Shown here: positions 44,687 through 52,534 of the stretch, piece by piece
How the letters are laid out: each line of letters begins with the position of its first letter
Position numbering within the stretch: the stretch's first letter is position 1
Origin: DATJSN01 sp035504095
GTDB lineage: Bacteria; Planctomycetota; Phycisphaerae; WQYP01
Assembly: GCA_035504095.1 (NCBI GenBank)
Contig: DATJSN010000092.1
Coordinates: forward strand, 69,451-133,450
DNA length: 64,000 bases
Reading direction: 5' to 3'
The notes under the pieces: generated by a model
The model's database searches: none
What the model was told of the DNA's origin: nothing
The model's input: the letters and a program-made list of their open reading frames with translations, nothing else
Made by a program: the position numbers and the translations under genes

Positions 44687-46750
44687 TCAAACAACATGTC
44701 CAAAGTAGTCATTTGTGACGCGAACCTCATAATTATGACCATCGGTTCGTCCATGCGGATGCAGCGTATATACACGCGCGAGTCGATTACGAATTTTATC
44801 AAACAAAGGGCCATCTGGATCAATTTCAGCATTGGTGCTAAGGATAATGGATTGGTGGCCGCTAAGGTATAGTTGGTCAAGCACGTTGGCACGCACTTCT
44901 TTATCGAGCCGCGCTAAAGGCGTATCCACAACCAATGGCGGAACGAGCTTGGCGAGACGCCGAAGGGCTTCATAAAAAGCCAACATTCGCACCTGCCGCT
45001 GCCCGGCAGACGTATTGGTTTCTTCCCATGTCACCTTTTTGCCGCCACGCCGTACAAGCCAGCATTGCCAATTACTATCAAATTCCATACCCTCGAACTC
45101 GCGTTCCCGTTCTGCGATTTCCACCCATAACTTGCCAACTTCTTCTGAAATCTGCCGGCGCATTTGAATAGCAGCACGACTACGAATCTCGCCAGCGGCT
45201 TCGCGATAGCGTGTTGATAAAGCAGCCAGGCTTTCACCACGTTCAGCACGTTCGGCAATTTCCCTTTGCGTGGTTTCCTGACGTTTAAGATCAACTAATT
45301 CAACCCCCATCCGAGTGATTTCAGCATCAATGTCCTTTAGCCGGTTGCTAATTTGATCGCGGCAAGTATTGAGACCGCCCCGTTTTTCATGGAGTTCTAC
45401 GCCACGCTTATATGCTGCTGTATTTTGTTGCATCTGTTTCAGCTTTTGATCAATCTGCCGCAACTCCACGGTCATTTTTTCGATGTTGACGCACATTTCA
45501 GCTAAATCACGAAGATCACTTTGGTTTGTGGCCAGCCGTGCGCGCACTTGAGCACTCGTGTCGTTACGATCCGCTAGATAAATCCGATCCGGGATACCTT
45601 GGGGAGGCGGATGAAACAGCCGATGGAGCGCGTCCTCAAGCCGCTTCATGTAAAAAGACTCAATATCTGGCTGAATCGCAAATTCCTTTGGCACATTGCC
45701 GAACACATCCTGTTTTACCTGCGGAATTTTCGGCTCGACGCTGGATTTAGCGCTTTCCCATTCACGACGGCGCTCTTCTGCAAGCAGAGTATCGTGCAAT
45801 TCTTTCCGATAAATTCCCAGCAAAGAAACCGGCAAGGTCAATTCCCAAGCTTCTGTGAGTTTATCTTCAAGTTTTGTCTTGGCTTCTGTGAGTTCTGTCC
45901 GACGTTCTTGAGCTTTTTGTAACTCGTCAGGATCAACTGCACCGAGGGTCTTCAAATCGTCTTCGACTTCCAATAATTCCGCCTCGATTTCATGCAAATC
46001 GCGCTTAAGCGCATCAAGCTCTTTTCGTCTTGCCTTCAGGACACCTTCGACGGTTATGACTTTGCCATTCAATTCGGCCAGTAACGTTTCGGGGTCTGTG
46101 CCGCCAGAAGCATTGTAAACACGAGGAATTTTTGAACTGATCAATTGGCGGAGATCACTTTCCAACTCGGAGTATGTCCAAAGACCGAGAATTCGACTCA
46201 CGCCTTCAACAATGTCTTGTTGTCCCAGATTGATGCTCTGACTGCGTTCAGCATCAAAGAAAAAGAAACGGGCGAGATGCCGTGGCAGAAAAGCGTCACG
46301 TAGTTTATGAATTACCTGTTCATCTTCGATTCGACCTGCTGTGTCGGAACGTGTGGCATAATGTTCCCAGATAGGTGATGAGTTAAGACGAAACCGAACT
46401 TCACGAAGCAGATCAATTTTTCGACTACCAATTTTATCATCACGAAGATGAACAACGGCTTTCAAACGCATCGTGTCCTGACCCTCAGCCAAAGCGCGTC
46501 GATTCAAAGATTTTTCAAAAGCAAATCGGGTTGCATCGGAGCCAGTCTCCACTTTTTTCAAATCTCCAACCCCGCTTTCACCAACGACCGCCAGATACAA
46601 AGCGCGAAGCAAGTGCGTCTTTCCGGCACCATTCTTTCCTCCTATAAGAATGCCACATTTGCCTTCTAAACTGCGGAAGTCAATTTTGTGCTCGCCATAG
46701 AATGGCCCAAAGTTCTCCAGCGTTAATGAGTCAATATAGACTTCGGACAT
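44687..46750 (-). CDS. dndD: DndD, SMC/Rad50-like ATPase
   Basis: 687 residues from the ATG at 46750 (AGGG 6 nt upstream; TTG at 46756 is unlikely). Walker A GGKNGAGKTHLLRA lies near residue 37; long coiled coils flank a central hinge (about residues 215-300 and 400-540); the C-terminal ABC half has LVVDTPLARLDKEVRANVL near residue 610. DndD supplies ATPase activity for phosphorothioation. It follows dndC by 2 nt. Confidence 0.88.
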   Translation of the reverse strand: MSEVYIDSLTLENFGPFYGEHKIDFRSLEGKCGILIGGKNGAGKTHLLRALYLAVVGESGVGDLKKVETGSDATRFAFEKSLNRRALAEGQDTMRLKAVVHLRDDKIGSRKIDLLREVRFRLNSSPIWEHYATRSDTAGRIEDEQVIHKLRDAFLPRHLARFFFFDAERSQSINLGQQDIVEGVSRILGLWTYSELESDLRQLISSKIPRVYNASGGTDPETLLAELNGKVITVEGVLKARRKELDALKRDLHEIEAELLEVEDDLKTLGAVDPDELQKAQERRTELTEAKTKLEDKLTEAWELTLPVSLLGIYRKELHDTLLAEERRREWESAKSSVEPKIPQVKQDVFGNVPKEFAIQPDIESFYMKRLEDALHRLFHPPPQGIPDRIYLADRNDTSAQVRARLATNQSDLRDLAEMCVNIEKMTVELRQIDQKLKQMQQNTAAYKRGVELHEKRGGLNTCRDQISNRLKDIDAEITRMGVELVDLKRQETTQREIAERAERGESLAALSTRYREAAGEIRSRAAIQMRRQISEEVGKLWVEIAEREREFEGMEFDSNWQCWLVRRGGKKVTWEETNTSAGQRQVRMLAFYEALRRLAKLVPPLVVDTPLARLDKEVRANVLDQLYLSGHQSIILSTNAEIDPDGPLFDKIRNRLARVYTLHPHGRTDGHNYEVRVTNDYFGHVV

Positions 46751-46752
46751 AA

Positions 46753-48048
46753 TCAACCCTTTTTCTCTGCTGATTGCTCTGCCAAGTCATCTTTCAAAAT
46801 ATTGAGCAAATCGTCCGGCAAGCCGTATGCACGATGGCTTTCACTGTATTCCTCTACTTTGGCAAGCATACGACGGAGAATATCGGGGTTGATTTTCTTT
46901 TCACTGGCAACTTGTTCCTCCAGTTGGCGTAGACGGTTCAGTTCTCGCAAATCGGTATTCATGATGACACCTCGTTGTTTGTTGATGATTCGGGCAACAC
47001 CCCGACCATCGTCGGGGTCACGTGCTGCTTTCCACATTTGCTGAATCAAAAGTAGCTCTTCTGGCGTGATGAGCGGCAACCCAGTTTCTTCCTGTAGCTG
47101 GAGAAGGCGCTTCAAGAGTTCGCGGCGACCTTCAATTCGTAATGGTCCAGGTCCATCATTGCCGTTCATGCGGCGGCTGTCACGCCAACCATTTGCAGGA
47201 TCACGGAATTGTATAAGTGTTTCACGGAAGGCTATCAGATGTTCCATTCGTTCATCACCAGCGGCAAGCAATCCTTCGCTTGCCTTGTCACGATCTACAA
47301 CGGTGCATGTCCAACATCCAAAACGCGAATTGCCGCAAGAGGGAGTGCTGGTATCAATCTGGATAGGGCACTCGCCGTTGGAAGCATTGGCGTATAGTCT
47401 ATACAAGGAGCGATTATCACTACCCCAAGGATTGTTTTTTTGAAGCAGATATGCCCAGACTTCCTCAGTAGAGAGGAATTCGATTGGATTGTTAACCCAC
47501 ACGAGCGGCAAGTCAGGATGACGACGCAAGCCATTACGAGTTATCTGGCCAGCCATTGTCTGTGCCCGTGTGGCGCTTTCAGCACGTCTTGCACCCAAAT
47601 GTAAAATGGCTTCGCCCCAGTGACCAATACGCTGGTTTACGAATGTCGTGACTGGATCAATTTTCATACGCTGAGTACACCAGCGGAATGTACGATTTGG
47701 TGGTGGATAGCCGCGACCAATAATATTGACCCAAAAGGATTGTTCCGGAGGCGGCTTTAGCAACTGAGTTTCAATGTTAAGATTATTTTGCCGAGAGCAG
47801 CGCCGCATTCGCTCAAGATTCCCTTCAATCCCCTCTGAAACTGCCGGTATCTCGACACGAGTATCAGTGCAAAGGATCGCAATGGGCTTTTTCCGCTGGT
47901 CAACCGGTAGGGACAGGACAGTGTCAAAAACGAGTGACGCGACCATCGTGCTGTCTTTACCCCCGCTGAATCCAACAAGCCAAGGACGTTCATCTTCGAC
48001 GTAGAGTCGCAGCATTGCATCTCGTATATCCTGGAACGCCGTGCTCAT
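46753..48048 (-). CDS. dndC: DndC, PAPS-reductase-like sulfur transferase
   Basis: 431 residues. The pyrophosphatase loop GFSGGKDST at about residues 27-35 and a later cysteine cluster (FRWCTQRMK near 125, SRFGCWTCTVV near 240) match DndC, which binds a 4Fe-4S cluster and transfers sulfur to the DNA backbone. It is the first gene of the dndC-dndD-dndE/ATPase-nuclease-dndB operon. AGGA lies very close to the ATG. A palindrome 88 nt upstream could be the DndB operator. Confidence 0.9.
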   Translation of the reverse strand: MSTAFQDIRDAMLRLYVEDERPWLVGFSGGKDSTMVASLVFDTVLSLPVDQRKKPIAILCTDTRVEIPAVSEGIEGNLERMRRCSRQNNLNIETQLLKPPPEQSFWVNIIGRGYPPPNRTFRWCTQRMKIDPVTTFVNQRIGHWGEAILHLGARRAESATRAQTMAGQITRNGLRRHPDLPLVWVNNPIEFLSTEEVWAYLLQKNNPWGSDNRSLYRLYANASNGECPIQIDTSTPSCGNSRFGCWTCTVVDRDKASEGLLAAGDERMEHLIAFRETLIQFRDPANGWRDSRRMNGNDGPGPLRIEGRRELLKRLLQLQEETGLPLITPEELLLIQQMWKAARDPDDGRGVARIINKQRGVIMNTDLRELNRLRQLEEQVASEKKINPDILRRMLAKVEEYSESHRAYGLPDDLLNILKDDLAEQSAEKKG

Positions 48049-48135
48049 AATTCCTGTTCTTTCTTTACAAAGTGTTGAAATGCGACCGCGAAGCCTAGAC
48101 CCTGCGGAAGCTACGAAAACGGTACTTCACAAATA

Positions 48136-48160
48136 GGACTATAAGGATAACTTATGGTCC
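48136..48160. promoter_or_regulatory. Palindrome upstream of dndC, possible DndB operator
   Basis: GGACTATAAG (48136-48145) and CTTATGGTCC (48151-48160) are inverse copies with one mismatch around GATAA, 88 nt before the dndC start. DndB represses dnd transcription in known systems, which makes this a candidate site; binding is inference. Confidence 0.45.
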
Positions 48161-48905
48161 GTTTACTGGCCAATAGGCTCCTAAAAGCAAAAATGTCCTC
48201 TTCGATTCTGGGCTTAAACAGGGTGAAATTCTTATTTGATGGTTATTTGATGAAAAGGCCGTGAATAGACAGACAATCAGTCGATTGAGCCCAAAAACCT
48301 TGATTTTCAATGGATATTGCAGAAGGGAGAAATGGGTTTTATTTGATTGTCATGTCATATTTTCAATGATTGTCTGGAGCAGGATCATCCGGAAGCGTTT
48401 TTCTATCATGAGTATGGCCAGTGGGGATGTGAAAAATCGTGAGATTTTGATACTAAATCACATAATCCCTTGCAGGTACCTGGCTTAAGATACACAAACC
48501 AGTCTCAATCCCCGTGAGACACGTTGCACCAGACGAGTCGGGACGACATTCACTCTGAATAGGTTGATCCGGACGATGTAATAGTTCCAGGCAGGGTTTG
48601 AAGTCAATGTTGAGGGCGGAATTAAGCCAGGCCGTTGTCATGCCTGTCAGTCAAGTTTTAATTTCAGCCGGGCAAATTAAAGGATTACGCCTTTTCCTTT
48701 AATTGTGAAGCCTTTAATTAAAGTTCCCTTCATTGAGAAAATTGGGTCAGCTTTATCAACAGAATCGGCGGCTGGCGTGGTGCTAATAAGAGGAAATGAA
48801 TTAATTGTGAGGCTTGAAAGTGTATATAAAACGCTTGTTTTCCCGTCTAAAACCGCTCGTTTTACTTCTCACGATAGAATTTATTTACTATTTTAGACCC
48901 ATAAT

Positions 48906-48952
48906 ATCGCTATTATTATTAAAATATATCATATTTTGTTCATAATAACGAT
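48906..48952. repeat. 47-bp AT-rich nested palindrome, candidate replication origin
   Basis: Outer arms ATCGCTATTAT (48906-48916) and ATAATAACGAT (48942-48952) match at 10 of 11 positions; inner arms AAAATAT and ATATTTT (48921-48927, 48931-48937) match fully. Both pairs share the centre 48929. A further half-site ATCGTAATAA follows near 48959. It lies about 135 nt upstream of the AlpA-like gene and 380 nt upstream of the prim-pol/RepA gene. Confidence 0.5.
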
Positions 48953-49086
48953 GTTTTGATCGTAATAAGTTCTAAAAACACAAAATTTCATCGCATCTAA
49001 CCTGCGTGGTTTCCCTATTCATAGATAAAGCACGCCGTGGCAACGCAAGTGCGTTGTGCAGTGCCAATTGGTAACAGGAGTTTTTT

Positions 49087-49275
49087 ATGTTACGTCAGGA
49101 TCGAAACGAAACGCTTCTAACCAAAGTTGAAGTCTGTCAGCGGCTTAAATTTTCCTCGCGCAAGCTAAATCGGCTTGTTGCAGCCCGTCAGATTCCAGCC
49201 CTACGGGCCGGGCGGCATCTTCGGTTCCGCGCAAGCGACATTGATCGCTACATCGACACCCTTCCGGCGGCGTGA
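49087..49275 (+). CDS. AlpA/excisionase-like regulator
   Basis: 62 residues with a MerR-like wHTH: LLTKVEVCQRLKFSSRKLNRLVAARQIPALRAGRHLRFRASDIDRYI. GGAG 6 nt before the ATG. It precedes the prim-pol/RepA gene by 55 nt, the position AlpA/Xis activators take in phage satellites and integrative islands. Confidence 0.8.
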   Translation: MLRQDRNETLLTKVEVCQRLKFSSRKLNRLVAARQIPALRAGRHLRFRASDIDRYIDTLPAA

Positions 49276-49330
49276 CATACGAGCTAGTTGAAAATGGTTA
49301 AGACAGACGCGAGTAGAAAGAAGTATTTAC

Positions 49331-51325
49331 GTGAATAATCATACACAAACTAATCCGGTATTGCAGGCGGCGCTCGATTATTCGCGCCTGGGATTACCGG
49401 TGTTTCCATGCCGCCCAGACAAGACACCATATACGCCGAACGGCTTTAAGAACGCGACGACCGACGAGAAAACGATTCGGGGTTGGTGGAATCTTTACCC
49501 CGATCTTCTGATTGGTATGCCAACAGGTAAGTCATCTGGTGTGAGCGTGCTGGACATTGACGGCGCCGAAGGTGAAGCAGGCTTAGCAACTTTATTGGCA
49601 AACAATAATATGCCGGACGCCCCATGTGTTCGCACTGGACGAGGCGGAAGGCACTATTGGTTTTCTCACCGGGATGGAATCAAAAACTCGCAATCGACAA
49701 TCGCTCCGGGCATCGATGTTCGCGGTGAGGGTGGCTATGTGATCCTTCCGCCGAGTTCAAGCAAGCATGGCGCGTACTCGTGGATTAGGAAGTTTTCCGA
49801 CAAGCTTGCCGAACTTCCAAACTTCCCCGATTGGCTCAAACCTGCGCCCAGTCAGCCAGCTTTGCCGGTGGGGCATAACGCGACGATTATTTCGCCTGAT
49901 GACCAGATAAAACGATGCCGTGCCTACCTGGGCAAGATGTCGGGCGCTATTAGCGGGCAGCGTGGACATGATCGCACGCTTGAGGCAGCGGCAACGTGTT
50001 TCCGGTTCGGGCTTTCAAAAGATCAGGCTTGGCCACTGATTCTAGAATTTAACTCGCGATGTTCGCCGCCTTGGACTGAGAAAGAACTCGGGCACAAGCT
50101 CGAAGACGCCGAGCGGAAGGTTCGCGAGTCCGGGGAATTCGGAAAGTTTCTCAATGAGCCGACCTGGCAGCCTTCGCCGTCCGCGTTAGCAGAAAAAACA
50201 ACCGGGGTTTTGCCGGAATTGTGCGAGGCCGCTGACATTGCTGACGATGAAAATTCTGAGCTTGGACCACCGGTCATCGACGGCTATCTAAGGCAGTCCG
50301 AGACCATGAATCTCATTGCCGCGCCAAAACTCGGCAAAAGTTTTTTGAGTTACGGTCTTGCCCTATCGGTAGCTCTGGGGCAGCCATGGCTCGGTCAGTT
50401 TCCCTGCCCCCCTCGCAAAGTTTTAATATTGGACAACGAATTGCACAAGCGCACGTTGCGTCACAGGATTAAGCAGGTATGCCGGGCGATGAACATTGAT
50501 CCTGAAGCACTTCGCGGAAGATTATTCTTCGATATATTTCGTGGGCGACTGGTGCGATTCAATGAACTAACACCATACTTTACCAGCCTGGCTGACCACG
50601 GGTTCAGCCTGATTATTTGTGACGCATATTATCGGTTTTTTGCGGGCGACGAAAATTCCAATTCCGAAACCGCCACTGCATATAACCTGCTCGATCAGTT
50701 CGCCGCATTGACCGGCGCGGCAATCGTCCTCATACACCACCAATCGAAGGGGGATCAGTCCGGTAAGTCCGTCACCGACGTGGGCGCTGGCGCTGGTTCG
50801 CAGAGTCGGGCAGCGGATACCCATGCTGTTATGCGGGAACACGAAGAGCCGGGCAAGGTCGTCCTGGAGGCTAAATGCCGGACTTGGAGAACGCCTCTGG
50901 CGATTACGCTCGAATACGACTATCCGTTGTGGAAGGCTCGCCCAGACATTGTGCCTGTTCTCAAAACCCTAAGAAAAAGAAGGGTGCGCGATGAAACCGA
51001 AAAACCCAGTTACGAGACGGCTGCCGAACTCGCCCTTGATGAACCCAAGCCGCTGGTTTATTTCACGGCAAAAATGCGTCTTGGGGCAACCAAAACAAGG
51101 CAACTCTTAGCGGAAGCCGTGGAGTGTGGTTTGATCCATGCATGGCCGCCGGCAACAAAAAATGAACCCGCTCGGTGGGCAAATAAATCACCCCCGTTAA
51201 CGCAAGAGGGGTGCTCGCACGCACCCTATATACACCCCAAGTGTGCGGGAACGCACCTTGGGGCTGAGGTGCTCGCAGGTGCGAGCACTCGCAAAAAAAC
51301 GGAAAACGAAAAGGAGAAACCATGA
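49331..51325 (+). CDS. Prim-pol / RepA-type replication protein
   Basis: 664 residues. Residues about 10-170 are a bifunctional primase-polymerase domain: YSRLGLPVFPCRPDKTPYT, SVLDIDG with the catalytic acids near residue 74, GGRHYWFSH near 105 and IDVRGEGGYVILPPS. A linker with a primase C-terminal-like region follows. Residues about 320-520 are a RepA/AAA-25 helicase-type ATPase (AAPKLGKSFLSYGLALS, LIICDAYYRFF, AAIVLIHHQSKG). It should initiate replication of the excised island. Overlaps the next gene by 4 nt. Confidence 0.85.
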   Translation: MNNHTQTNPVLQAALDYSRLGLPVFPCRPDKTPYTPNGFKNATTDEKTIRGWWNLYPDLLIGMPTGKSSGVSVLDIDGAEGEAGLATLLANNNMPDAPCVRTGRGGRHYWFSHRDGIKNSQSTIAPGIDVRGEGGYVILPPSSSKHGAYSWIRKFSDKLAELPNFPDWLKPAPSQPALPVGHNATIISPDDQIKRCRAYLGKMSGAISGQRGHDRTLEAAATCFRFGLSKDQAWPLILEFNSRCSPPWTEKELGHKLEDAERKVRESGEFGKFLNEPTWQPSPSALAEKTTGVLPELCEAADIADDENSELGPPVIDGYLRQSETMNLIAAPKLGKSFLSYGLALSVALGQPWLGQFPCPPRKVLILDNELHKRTLRHRIKQVCRAMNIDPEALRGRLFFDIFRGRLVRFNELTPYFTSLADHGFSLIICDAYYRFFAGDENSNSETATAYNLLDQFAALTGAAIVLIHHQSKGDQSGKSVTDVGAGAGSQSRAADTHAVMREHEEPGKVVLEAKCRTWRTPLAITLEYDYPLWKARPDIVPVLKTLRKRRVRDETEKPSYETAAELALDEPKPLVYFTAKMRLGATKTRQLLAEAVECGLIHAWPPATKNEPARWANKSPPLTQEGCSHAPYIHPKCAGTHLGAEVLAGASTRKKTENEKEKP

Positions 51326-51591
51326 CAATGAAACCTGAAAATCTGCCGCCTTGTCCGGCTGAGCTTCCGATGCCCCAAGGTGGCTGCCTGCTTTGCGGTC
51401 AACCGGAGACATCCGCATCTGTTTGGATGAGGCTTGCTCACCACGGTAAACAGAGAGCGATCAAATATCGCCTTTGCCATGAACATGCCATACATGCGGA
51501 GGACTTTGTTGATGCCATCAAAGACGCCATTAGGCGAAAAGTAGTAGCTGAGCGTGCAACTAAGAATAACTTTGATACGGAGAATTTATGA
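51322..51591 (+). CDS. Small protein with zinc-ribbon-like cysteines
   Basis: 89 residues. CPAELPMPQGGCLLCGQPE and a later LCHEHAIH give CxxC and CxxxH pairs that could bind zinc. GGAG 5 nt before the ATG; it overlaps both neighbours by 4 nt, placing it in the replication operon. Function unknown. Confidence 0.55.
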   Translation: MTMKPENLPPCPAELPMPQGGCLLCGQPETSASVWMRLAHHGKQRAIKYRLCHEHAIHAEDFVDAIKDAIRRKVVAERATKNNFDTENL

Positions 51592-51776
51592 AAATCGACA
51601 ATAAAATTCGGCGTGAAGTATTGATACGGTTTGGCGAGGAAAGACGGGAGACCATCGAGGCAGATTGGCGTCCAGAGTTGGTTGACGACGTGGCCTGCCT
51701 CTTTGTCGCCCAAAGGATGGACCTTCCGCTTAGTTTGGTGCGTGAAATATGTCTGACTGATGCCCCGGAGACTTAA
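51588..51776 (+). CDS. Small hypothetical protein of the replication operon
   Basis: 62 residues with no recognised motif; helical and acidic toward the centre (EERRETIEADWRPELVDDVA). Its start overlaps the previous stop by 4 nt and GGAG precedes it, so it is likely translated. Function unknown. Confidence 0.5.
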   Translation: MKIDNKIRREVLIRFGEERRETIEADWRPELVDDVACLFVAQRMDLPLSLVREICLTDAPET

Positions 51777-51866
51777 CAACGCAAGCGCGAGGGTATCGGG
51801 CAGGGACTGAAAACGAGATAAATACGGGTTTTTTGTCCGTTGAATAGGTTTGATTGGAGATTTTTT

Positions 51867-52298
51867 ATGGCGCGGCCTCTATTGAACATCGACCCCATTA
51901 TTGTGGGCAAGCTCGCGGCTATGGGGTGCTCAAATTGCGAGATAGCAGACCTACTCGGTTGCAGTGAGGGCACCATACGGTCAAAGCGTTTTTACGAGAT
52001 TTTGGCCAAAAATAGAGCCGAGATTCGTAAGAACTTACGTAAAGCCCAGATTGACGCGGCACTTGCGGGAAATACAGCCATGATGATCTGGCTTGGCAAA
52101 CAAATGCTCGGCCAAACGGATAAATCGGAAACCGAAATCAGGGACCAAAGGGGTGAGCCTCAACAGTTGATTGTTGTGCTTGAAGCAAGAAAAGATGGGT
52201 CGTTAAGAGAAGTTCAGGATGCGAGCGAGGAACCGGCCCAGTTAAACGCCGGTAGCAGCATTGGCGGCGTTATTGACGTGCAGGCTGAAGTGAAATAG
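51867..52298 (+). CDS. Terminase-small-subunit-like HTH protein
   Basis: 143 residues from the ATG at 51867 (GGAG 7 nt upstream; an earlier in-frame ATG at 51840 lacks one). An N-terminal HTH (GKLAAMGCSNCEIADLLGCSEGTIRSKRF) is followed by AALAGNTAMMIWLGKQMLGQTDK, a pattern common in small terminase-like phage proteins. It could redirect helper-phage packaging, as in phage satellites, or simply bind island DNA; the evidence is one motif plus context. Confidence 0.55.
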   Translation: MARPLLNIDPIIVGKLAAMGCSNCEIADLLGCSEGTIRSKRFYEILAKNRAEIRKNLRKAQIDAALAGNTAMMIWLGKQMLGQTDKSETEIRDQRGEPQQLIVVLEARKDGSLREVQDASEEPAQLNAGSSIGGVIDVQAEVK

Positions 52299-52301
52299 GT
52301 C

Positions 52302-52330
52302 TTGACATTAGGCAAGAGGCTTGATAATAT
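52302..52330 (+). promoter_or_regulatory. Consensus sigma70-type promoter of the XRE-integrase pair
   Basis: TTGACA (52302-52307), 17-nt spacer, TAATAT (52325-52330). The GTG start of the XRE gene follows 7 nt after the -10 box, so the transcript should begin at or just before the start codon. Confidence 0.75.
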
Positions 52331-52337
52331 ATGCATC

Positions 52338-52529
52338 GTGAACATCGGCGAACAATTAAAATTCTACATTCGCAAGAGCAGGATCACGCAGGCCGAGCTT
52401 GCCCGGCAGACCGGGATTCAAGAATCAGCAATAAGCCGTTTTCTGACTGGTGAGCGGGGATTAGACCTGGTGAGCATCGAAAAACTGGCGAAGTATTTCC
52501 GCCTGGAACTTAGGAAAAAGGTAAGGTGA
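52338..52529 (+). CDS. XRE-family repressor, leaderless GTG start
   Basis: 63 residues from the GTG at 52338. The HTH_3 fold is clear: LKFYIRKSRITQAELARQTGIQESAISRFLTGERGLDLVSIEKLAKYF. A near-perfect promoter ends 7 nt upstream and there is no ribosome site, so the mRNA is probably leaderless. It overlaps the longest integrase frame by 4 nt and probably controls island excision. Confidence 0.8.
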   Translation: MNIGEQLKFYIRKSRITQAELARQTGIQESAISRFLTGERGLDLVSIEKLAKYFRLELRKKVR

Positions 52530-52534
52530 AAAAC

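Larger units (their letters stand above)
48049..49086. other. 1-kb gene-free region between dndC and the replication module
   Basis: No convincing gene: short frames at 48261-48488 and 48705-48896 lack ribosome sites and motifs. It holds the promoter side of the dnd operon (palindrome at 48136-48160), a tandem TTATTTGATG pair (48232 and 48243) and an AT-rich palindromic zone (48906-48952) before the AlpA-primase genes. Confidence 0.5.

Noticed and set aside
36911..48048. DndFGH restriction genes
   Set aside because: Looked for among the Dnd neighbours; the GHKL pair and the fused ATPase do not match DndF, DndG or DndH clearly, so no such call is made.
48261..48896. Short frames in the region between dndC and alpA
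   Set aside because: No ribosome sites or domains; the stretch is better explained as regulatory and origin sequence.
52302..52338. TTG start for the XRE gene
   Set aside because: That TTG is part of the -35 box of a near-consensus promoter; the GTG at 52338 fits the protein family.
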